Origin: SZUA-584 sp041656035
Lineage (GTDB): Bacteria > Bacillota > Clostridia > Christensenellales > SZUA-584
Direction: 5' to 3'
NCBI GenBank assembly: GCA_964586785.1
Contig: CAZPHS010000006.1
Location: 1 to 64,000, forward strand
DNA: 64,000 nucleotides
Shown piece by piece: positions 59,205 to 64,000 of the stretch (the first letter of the stretch is position 1; each line of letters starts with the position of its first letter). Made by a program: the position numbers and the translations under genes. A model generated the notes under the pieces. It was given only the letters and a program-made list of their open reading frames with translations. It did no database searches and was not told the DNA's origin.

Positions 59205-59400
59205 CAAACTGCATGAGTTGACGGTGGATGAATTGACGGTTCAGCTTCGGGACTTAAAACAAGAGCTTTTTAACCTGCGTTTCCAGAATGCCACCGGCCA
59301 GCTTGGAAACGTTATGGTGATTCAAAAGACAAAGAAAGACATCGCAAGAGTCAAGACGATACTGCGCGAGCGCGAAATTAAAAGCGCCGCGCGCAGCTAA
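59194..59400 (+). CDS. rpmC: 50S ribosomal protein L29
   Basis: A 68-residue two-helix protein at the tunnel exit. MKASKLHELTVDELTVQLRD and KQELFNLRFQNATGQLGN are typical. The ATG at 59194 lies within the end of rplP and has GGTGGTGAG upstream. The longer frame from 59149 is not used. Confidence 0.98.
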   Translation: MKASKLHELTVDELTVQLRDLKQELFNLRFQNATGQLGNVMVIQKTKKDIARVKTILREREIKSAARS

Positions 59401-59411
59401 GGAGGATGCAA

Positions 59412-59669
59412 ATGTCTGAAAGAGGAAAACGCAAATCCAGAGTCGGCATTGTTGTAAGCGACAAAATGGAGAAAACGATTGTAGTTCAGATTATAAGGAA
59501 GGCAAAGCATCCGCTTTATGGGAAGACTGTAAATATCACCAAGAAATATAAAGCGCATGACGAGAAAAACGAAGCTAAGATAGGCGATAAGGTTATGATT
59601 GCCGAGACAAAGCCGATAAGCAAGGATAAAAGATGGAGATTAGTGCAGATTGTTGAGGCGGCCAAGTAG
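59412..59669 (+). CDS. rpsQ: 30S ribosomal protein S17
   Basis: An 85-residue OB-fold protein. RVGIVVSDKMEKTIVVQI, KHPLYGKTVNITKKYKAHDE and DKVMIAETKPISKDKRWRLV are diagnostic. ATG 59412 with GGAGG six bases before. An ATG at 59406 lies inside the ribosome site. Confidence 0.99.
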   Translation: MSERGKRKSRVGIVVSDKMEKTIVVQIIRKAKHPLYGKTVNITKKYKAHDEKNEAKIGDKVMIAETKPISKDKRWRLVQIVEAAK

Positions 59670-59699
59670 CGGAGCAAATTTTCAGGGAGGCGTAAGACT

Positions 59700-60068
59700 A
59701 TGATACAAGCCCAGACACGCCTGAAAGTGGCGGATAATTCGGGCGCCAAAGAGATACAGTGCATAAAAGTTCTCGGAGGCTCAAAGAGAGTGACGGCCAA
59801 TATAGGCGATGTAATTGTTGCGTCCGTCAAATCGGCGGCTCCGGGCGGAGTCGTCAAAAAGAAGGATGTTGTAAAGGCGGTTATCGTGCGCAGCGTTTAC
59901 GGAGTAAAGCGCAAGGACGGTTCTTATATAAAGTTTGACGATAATGCCGCGGTAATTATAGATAATCAGAAACAACCGAAGGGTACCCGTATTTTTGGCC
60001 CTGTAGCACGGGAATTAAGGGAGAAGGAATACATGAAAATAATCTCTCTCGCGCCCGAGGTCCTTTAG
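59700..60068 (+). CDS. rplN: 50S ribosomal protein L14
   Basis: A 122-residue barrel protein at the subunit interface and target of the silencing factor RsfS. MIQAQTRLKVADNSGAKEIQ and the terminal FGPVARELREKEYMKIISLA are canonical, and the length is exact. Confidence 0.99.
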   Translation: MIQAQTRLKVADNSGAKEIQCIKVLGGSKRVTANIGDVIVASVKSAAPGGVVKKKDVVKAVIVRSVYGVKRKDGSYIKFDDNAAVIIDNQKQPKGTRIFGPVARELREKEYMKIISLAPEVL

Positions 60069-60082
60069 GAAGGCGGTACGTA

Positions 60083-60406
60083 ATGGCAAGAATGCATATT
60101 AGAAAAGAAGATAAAGTTGTGGTTATATCCGGTAAGGATAAGGGCAAAAAAGGCAAGGTTATGTTTGTAGAGCCTTCAACCGGCCGCCTTATTGTTGAAA
60201 AGGTAAACGTGGTAAAAAAACACCAGAAGCCGAAAGGACAGGGTAAACCGGGCGGAATAGTTAATCAGGAAGCGCCTATAGACGCCAGCAATGTTATGCT
60301 TGTCTGCGCGAAATGCGGCAAGCCTACGCGTATTGCATTCAAGCTCCTAAAAGACGGGGGCAAAGTGCGCGCGTGCAAAAAATGCGGCGAGACGTTTGAC
60401 AAGTAA
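60083..60406 (+). CDS. rplX: 50S ribosomal protein L24 with zinc-type cysteines
   Basis: A 107-residue protein that nucleates 50S assembly. The KOW motif is VVVISGKDKGKKGKVMFVEP. The C-terminal half has two CxxC pairs (CAKCGKPTR and CKKCGETFDK) that probably bind zinc, as in many bacterial L24 proteins. Confidence 0.99.
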   Translation: MARMHIRKEDKVVVISGKDKGKKGKVMFVEPSTGRLIVEKVNVVKKHQKPKGQGKPGGIVNQEAPIDASNVMLVCAKCGKPTRIAFKLLKDGGKVRACKKCGETFDK

Positions 60407-60423
60407 GGGGAGGATTTTAGCAG

Positions 60424-60966
60424 ATGCCTAGGTTAAAGGATATGTACGAAAAACAAGCCATACCTGCGCTGGTAAAAAGGTTTGGATATAAAAACGCCAT
60501 GCAGGCGCCAAGGCTTGAAAAAATAGTTATCAATATGGGGCTTGGCGACGCAAAAGACAATCCGAAAAGCCTTGATTCGGCCGTTGAGGATTTGACGATA
60601 ATTGCCGGTCAAAGGCCGGTTGTTACAAGGGCAAAAAAAAGCGTCGCAAATTTTAAGGTGCGCGAAGGCATGAAGGTTGGCGCGAAGGTTACGCTGCGCG
60701 GTAATCGTATGTACGAATTCGCGGACAGACTGATGAATATCGCTTTGCCTCGGGTACGGGACTTTCGCGGTTTATCCACAGCGGCTTTTGACGGACGCGG
60801 CAACTATGCCTTAGGGCTTAAAGAGCAGTTAGTGTTTCCCGAGATTATCTATGATAATGTTGATAAAATACGCGGTATGGATATAGTGCTGGTGACATCG
60901 GCAAAAACCGATGAAGAGGCGCGGGAGCTTTTGGCGCTGCTGGGCATGCCGTTTAAGCGCTCATAA
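60424..60966 (+). CDS. rplE: 50S ribosomal protein L5
   Basis: A 180-residue 5S rRNA-binding protein. KIVINMGLGDAKDNPKSLD, VTRAKKSVANFKVREGMKVG and the FRGLSTAAFDGRGNYALGLK segment are diagnostic. GGGGAGG precedes the ATG. Confidence 0.99.
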   Translation: MPRLKDMYEKQAIPALVKRFGYKNAMQAPRLEKIVINMGLGDAKDNPKSLDSAVEDLTIIAGQRPVVTRAKKSVANFKVREGMKVGAKVTLRGNRMYEFADRLMNIALPRVRDFRGLSTAAFDGRGNYALGLKEQLVFPEIIYDNVDKIRGMDIVLVTSAKTDEEARELLALLGMPFKRS

Positions 60967-60991
60967 GAAAGTTAATCGGAGGTTAAAACAA

Positions 60992-61177
60992 TTGGCTAAA
61001 AAGTCGATGATAAACAAACAGCAGAAGGGCTCAAAATTCTCAACCCGAAATTATACTCGGTGTACCATTTGCGGCAGGCCTCACGCCGTGCTGCGCAAAT
61101 ACGGCGTATGCCGCATCTGTTTTAGGGAGCTTGCCTACAAGGGCGAGATTCCGGGTGTGAGAAAAGCGAGCTGGTAG
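60992..61177 (+). CDS. rpsZ: 30S ribosomal protein S14 type Z (zinc form)
   Basis: A 61-residue protein, exactly the usual length of zinc-binding S14. CTICGRPHAVLRKYGVCRIC supplies the four Cys ligands. The start is TTG 60992 (read as Met, then AKKSMINKQQKGSKF), with CGGAGG nine bases upstream. A longer frame running into rplE is not coding. Zinc-free S14 paralogues are not seen in the window. Confidence 0.98.
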   Translation: MAKKSMINKQQKGSKFSTRNYTRCTICGRPHAVLRKYGVCRICFRELAYKGEIPGVRKASW

Positions 61178-61210
61178 GCTTTTGTGCTATAAAACAAGGA
61201 GGTTATTTTA

Positions 61211-61609
61211 ATGCCTGTAACAGATCCTGTAGCGGATATGCTAACGCGCATCCGTAATGCAATCGGAGCTAAACACGAAGTAATCGATATTCCGGCTTCC
61301 AGAACAAAAAAGGCTATAGCTAGCATTTTGCTTAAGGAAGGCTTTATAAAAGGATATGAATATTTAGAGGAAGGCCCGCAAGGCGTAATCAGAGTTACTT
61401 TGAAATACGGCGATAAGGACGTATCTATTATCAACGGGCTTAAGAAGATAAGCAAACCGGGGCTTAGGGTATACGCAAACAAAGACGAGCTGCCTAAGGT
61501 TTTGGGCGGGCTTGGGGTTGCCATAATATCCACGTCCAAAGGCATTATGACCGACCGCGACGCGAGGGAAAACGGCGTGGGCGGAGAGGTTTTGGCTTTT
61601 GTCTGGTGA
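61211..61609 (+). CDS. rpsH: 30S ribosomal protein S8
   Basis: A 132-residue protein binding the 16S central domain. DPVADMLTRIRNAIGAKHEV and the C-terminal STSKGIMTDRDARENGVGGE are canonical. In E. coli S8 is the feedback regulator of the spc genes. Confidence 0.99.
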   Translation: MPVTDPVADMLTRIRNAIGAKHEVIDIPASRTKKAIASILLKEGFIKGYEYLEEGPQGVIRVTLKYGDKDVSIINGLKKISKPGLRVYANKDELPKVLGGLGVAIISTSKGIMTDRDARENGVGGEVLAFVW

Positions 61610-61660
61610 CAAAAGGCATGTTTGCTTGATGAACATTACGCTTACGCGGAGGAGATAATA

Positions 61661-62200
61661 ATGTCGAGAATCGGGAAAATGCCCATCAGTCTGCCGCAGG
61701 GAGTTACGGTTTCGGTGGAAGCCGGAAACATTGTGCGCGTAAAAGGCAAGAAGGGCGAGCTTGAGGAGAAGATACCTTCCGAAATAACCGTAGAAATTAA
61801 GGACGGTATAATAAACGTCTCGCGCGGTTCGGACGCGAAGAAAGACAGGGCTATGCACGGGCTCAGCCGCGCGCTGATAGCTAACATGGTAATCGGCGTT
61901 ACGGAAGGTTTCACAAAAACGCTGGAGGTTATAGGCGTGGGTTACAGGGTGCAGAAAAGCGGAAGCAAGATAGTGCTTAACGTCGGATATTCGCATCCCA
62001 TTGAAGTGCCGGAGCAAAATGGTATAACGCTGGATGTCGAAGGGGCTAATATAATAAAAGTTACGGGTATGTCCAAACAGACTGTCGGACAATTTGCCGC
62101 CGATATACGCGGTATCCGTCCTCCCGAGCCGTACAAAGGCAAAGGGATACGTTATCAGAACGAACAGGTGCTCCGTAAAGTCGGCAAGACCGGAATGTAG
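61661..62200 (+). CDS. rplF: 50S ribosomal protein L6
   Basis: A 179-residue protein near the sarcin-ricin loop. MSRIGKMPISLPQGVTVSVE at the start and RPPEPYKGKGIRYQNEQVLR at the end are diagnostic. ATG 61661 follows GGAGG. Thirteen upstream codons of the open frame are not used. Confidence 0.99.
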   Translation: MSRIGKMPISLPQGVTVSVEAGNIVRVKGKKGELEEKIPSEITVEIKDGIINVSRGSDAKKDRAMHGLSRALIANMVIGVTEGFTKTLEVIGVGYRVQKSGSKIVLNVGYSHPIEVPEQNGITLDVEGANIIKVTGMSKQTVGQFAADIRGIRPPEPYKGKGIRYQNEQVLRKVGKTGM

Positions 62201-62214
62201 AGAGGTGACTTACA

Positions 62215-62583
62215 GTGTTTATAAAAGAAGACAGAAACCAGCTGCGTAAAATAAGGCACGAGAGAGTGCGCAATAAAATAAACGGCACCGCGGTAAAACC
62301 AAGGCTTAACGTTTTCCGCAGTTCAAACCATATTTATGCACAGTTGATTGACGATGTAAAAGGCGTTACGCTTGCGAGCATCTCAACGCTGAGCGGAGAG
62401 CTGAAAAGCGAGCTTAAAGGAAAGACAAAACAGGAAGCGGCGAAAATCGTCGGTTCGGCGATAGGAAAAAGAGCGATTGCAAACGGAATCGATCAAGTGG
62501 TTTTTGACAGGGGCGGATATATTTACATGGGAAGAGTACAACAGTTGGCTGACGGCGCCAGAGAAGCCGGACTTAAGTTTTAA
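62215..62583 (+). CDS. rplR: 50S ribosomal protein L18
   Basis: A 122-residue 5S rRNA-binding protein. RVRNKINGTAVKPRLNVFRS, FDRGGYIYMGRVQQLADGAR and EAGLKF at the end are canonical. Start codon GTG 62215, with AGAGGTGA upstream. Confidence 0.99.
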   Translation: MFIKEDRNQLRKIRHERVRNKINGTAVKPRLNVFRSSNHIYAQLIDDVKGVTLASISTLSGELKSELKGKTKQEAAKIVGSAIGKRAIANGIDQVVFDRGGYIYMGRVQQLADGAREAGLKF

Positions 62584-62600
62584 ATAGGGAGGTTTGTCTG

Positions 62601-63167
62601 GTGCAGAGAAACGAGTCATTTGTGAAAAACGACAGGAGAAGCGATAAAGGGGCGCCGCGCGGCGGACGCAAGCCTTTTAAGAAAGAAGAAGAGCAGGAAT
62701 TTAAAGAAAAGCTCGTTTACGTCAACCGGGTCGCCAAGGTTGTAAAGGGCGGGAGAAATTTCCGCTTTACGGCTTTAGTCGTGGTCGGCGACGAGAACGG
62801 GCGCGTTGGAGTGGGGCTTGGAAAAGCCGCCGAGATTCCCGACGCTATTTCAAAAGCCGTTCAGAAGGCAAAGCGCAGCCTTATAAACGTGCCTATTGTG
62901 GGCACAACGATACCTCACGAGGTAATAGGGATTTTCGGCAGGGGCAAAGTTTTGCTGCTGCCGGCGTCGGAAGGTACCGGAGTTATAGCGGGCGGACCCG
63001 CAAGAGCCGTGCTTGAGCTTGCGGGCGTAAAAGATATAAAGACGAAATCTCAAGGCTCGAACACCCCCGTAAATTGTGTAAAGGCGACGATTGAAGGATT
63101 AAAGGCGTTAAAAACTGCCGAGCAATACGCGAAACTGCGCGGTATAAGCGCGGAACAGTTAAGATAG
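62601..63167 (+). CDS. rpsE: 30S ribosomal protein S5
   Basis: A 188-residue protein of the decoding region. The N-terminal 35 residues form a basic, lysine-rich extension common in Clostridia. Then FKEKLVYVNRVAKVVKGGRN, GVGLGKAAEIPDAISKAVQK and GAGVI-type loop EGTGVIAGGPARAVLELAG. Start codon GTG 62601 with GGGAGG upstream. Confidence 0.99.
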   Translation: MQRNESFVKNDRRSDKGAPRGGRKPFKKEEEQEFKEKLVYVNRVAKVVKGGRNFRFTALVVVGDENGRVGVGLGKAAEIPDAISKAVQKAKRSLINVPIVGTTIPHEVIGIFGRGKVLLLPASEGTGVIAGGPARAVLELAGVKDIKTKSQGSNTPVNCVKATIEGLKALKTAEQYAKLRGISAEQLR

Positions 63168-63184
63168 GGAGGGCTATTATAGCT

Positions 63185-63379
63185 ATGGCTAAGAAAAAAA
63201 CAACAAAAATTAAAGTGCAGCTTGTAAAAAGCCCCATAGGATATTCGAAGGATCAAAAGGCTACCGTCGAGGCGCTTGGGCTGCGCAGGCTTAATTCGGT
63301 CGCCGAACACGATGATAACGAATGTATACGAGGCATGATAAAAAAAGTAACGCACCTTGTTAGGGTGCTCGATGTATAG
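63185..63379 (+). CDS. rpmD: 50S ribosomal protein L30
   Basis: A 64-residue protein. IKVQLVKSPIGYSKDQKATV and LGLRRLNSVAEHDDNECIRG are typical of bacterial L30, and the length is right. GGGAGGG precedes the ATG. Confidence 0.98.
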   Translation: MAKKKTTKIKVQLVKSPIGYSKDQKATVEALGLRRLNSVAEHDDNECIRGMIKKVTHLVRVLDV

Positions 63380-63394
63380 CGGGGAGGGCAGGCT

Positions 63395-63838
63395 GTGAAA
63401 CTAAGCGATTTGAAACCGGCTCCGGGTTCAAGGAAAACTAAAAAACGTGTCGGCAGGGGCATTGGCTCGGGGCTGGGCAAAACTTCGACACGCGGTCAGG
63501 ACGGCCAGAAAAGCAGAAGCGGCGGCGGTGTGCGCCCCGGTTTTGAGGGCGGCCAGATGCCGCTTTCGCGGCGCTTGCCCAAAAGAGGGTTTACCAACAT
63601 ATTCGCCAAGGAATATGCAACTGTTAACGTATGTGAGCTTAACCGTTTTGAAGACGGCACAGAGATAACCGCCGCGTTTCTTAAGGAACAAAGAATAATC
63701 AGGAAGATTAACGACGGTTTAAAAGTGCTTGGAAACGGAGAGCTTACAAAAAAACTTACCGTTAAGGCGGCAAAGTTCACGGAAACCGCGGCGGAAAAAA
63801 TAGCTGCCGCCGGCGGAACGGCAGAGGTGGTTGAATAA
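63395..63838 (+). CDS. rplO: 50S ribosomal protein L15
   Basis: A 147-residue late-assembly protein. MKLSDLKPAPGSRKTKKRVG, GIGSGLGKTSTRGQDGQKSR and GFEGGQMPLSRRLPKRGF are canonical. Start codon GTG 63395. Stop TAA shares its last base with the secY ATG. Confidence 0.99.
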   Translation: MKLSDLKPAPGSRKTKKRVGRGIGSGLGKTSTRGQDGQKSRSGGGVRPGFEGGQMPLSRRLPKRGFTNIFAKEYATVNVCELNRFEDGTEITAAFLKEQRIIRKINDGLKVLGNGELTKKLTVKAAKFTETAAEKIAAAGGTAEVVE

Positions 63839-64000
63839 TGTTTAGTACGCTTCGAAACGCATGGAAGGTTGCCGATATCAAGAAAAAGATGATATATACG
63901 CTTATGATGCTGTTTGTTTACAGAATCGGCGCGACAGTAACCGTTCCCGGCGTGGATGTCGTTTATGTGGGGAACGAAGTAAACAAATACGCGCTCGGCG
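63838..64000 (+). CDS. secY: Protein translocase subunit SecY, N-terminal part (cut by window edge)
   Basis: The first 54 codons are visible: MFSTLRNAWKVADIKKKMIY, the start of the first membrane helix with LFVYRIGATVTVPGVDVVYV, as in clostridial SecY. SecY is the channel of the general secretion system. Its TAATG overlap with rplO and its place at the end of the spc set make the call secure. The gene runs off the right edge. Confidence 0.97.
   Translation, partial: MFSTLRNAWKVADIKKKMIYTLMMLFVYRIGATVTVPGVDVVYVGNEVNKYALG

Noticed and set aside
61364..62092. Open frame of 242 codons on the minus strand over rpsH and rplF
   Set aside because: Antisense to two ribosomal protein genes, with Tyr- and His-rich composition typical of shadow frames.
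1..64000. CRISPR arrays, transposases, integrases, phage genes, tRNA or rRNA genes
   Set aside because: No regularly spaced direct repeats, DDE or recombinase motifs, or tRNA-like T-loop sequences were seen in any gap.

Overview
The window is chromosomal DNA from a spore-forming member of the Clostridia (Bacillota), probably from a little-characterised lineage. The taxonomic evidence is spo0A, a SPOCS/LysM spore-assembly protein, an RsfA-like Myb regulator, the yybS-gdpP-rplI-dnaB block, strong GGAGG ribosome binding sites, sigma-A promoters with 16-17 base spacers, and the full S10-spc ribosomal order ending in secY. Codon use mixes GCG/CGC-rich and ATA-rich codons throughout. I found no insertion sequence, prophage, CRISPR array, tRNA or rRNA gene.

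Layout. 1-4913 (minus): rpiB-upp followed directly by a V/A-type ATPase operon (subunits G, I, K, E and the start of C). The K subunit carries the Na+-site residues. 5091-9316: a CPBP membrane protease, a glutamate-5-kinase-like enzyme, recF with a consensus SOS box in front of it, and a ZIP metal transporter. 9396-16273 (minus): queT, leuS, a fused ispDF, an S4-domain protein, a GNAT enzyme, radC, an FmdB-type zinc ribbon and corA. corA has a structured leader with a small ORF. 16498-16764 (plus): a perfect-consensus promoter drives a roughly 230-nt structured ncRNA that resembles the raiA motif. 16877-28644: housekeeping genes (rsmG, ispE, a queG-like gene, a ttcA-like gene, metK, recD2, comF, a PLP aminotransferase, lipoproteins).

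28866-41418 is the most distinctive region. One strong promoter precedes nine tightly packed genes. The first five match the Gram-positive Pel polysaccharide machinery: PelD with a fused, apparently dead SDR domain, then PelE, the PelA deacetylase, PelF and PelG. They run without a break into a CotH-type kinase lipoprotein, a VTC-domain polyphosphate polymerase, a DUF4956 membrane protein and a DUF4832 glycosidase-like exported protein. A convergent galE follows. This looks like a c-di-GMP-regulated exopolysaccharide system with an attached phosphate or polyphosphate modification module.

42848-54063: the SPOCS/LysM protein, the dnaB-rplI-gdpP-yybS-mazG-like block, spo0A, an RsfA-like regulator, an unrecognised 349-residue protein and ilvE. 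54302-64000: a promoter with a long structured leader, then rpsJ through rplO and the start of secY. L16 has an unusual acidic tail.

All assignments come from reading the sequence and recalling family motifs. No database search was run.
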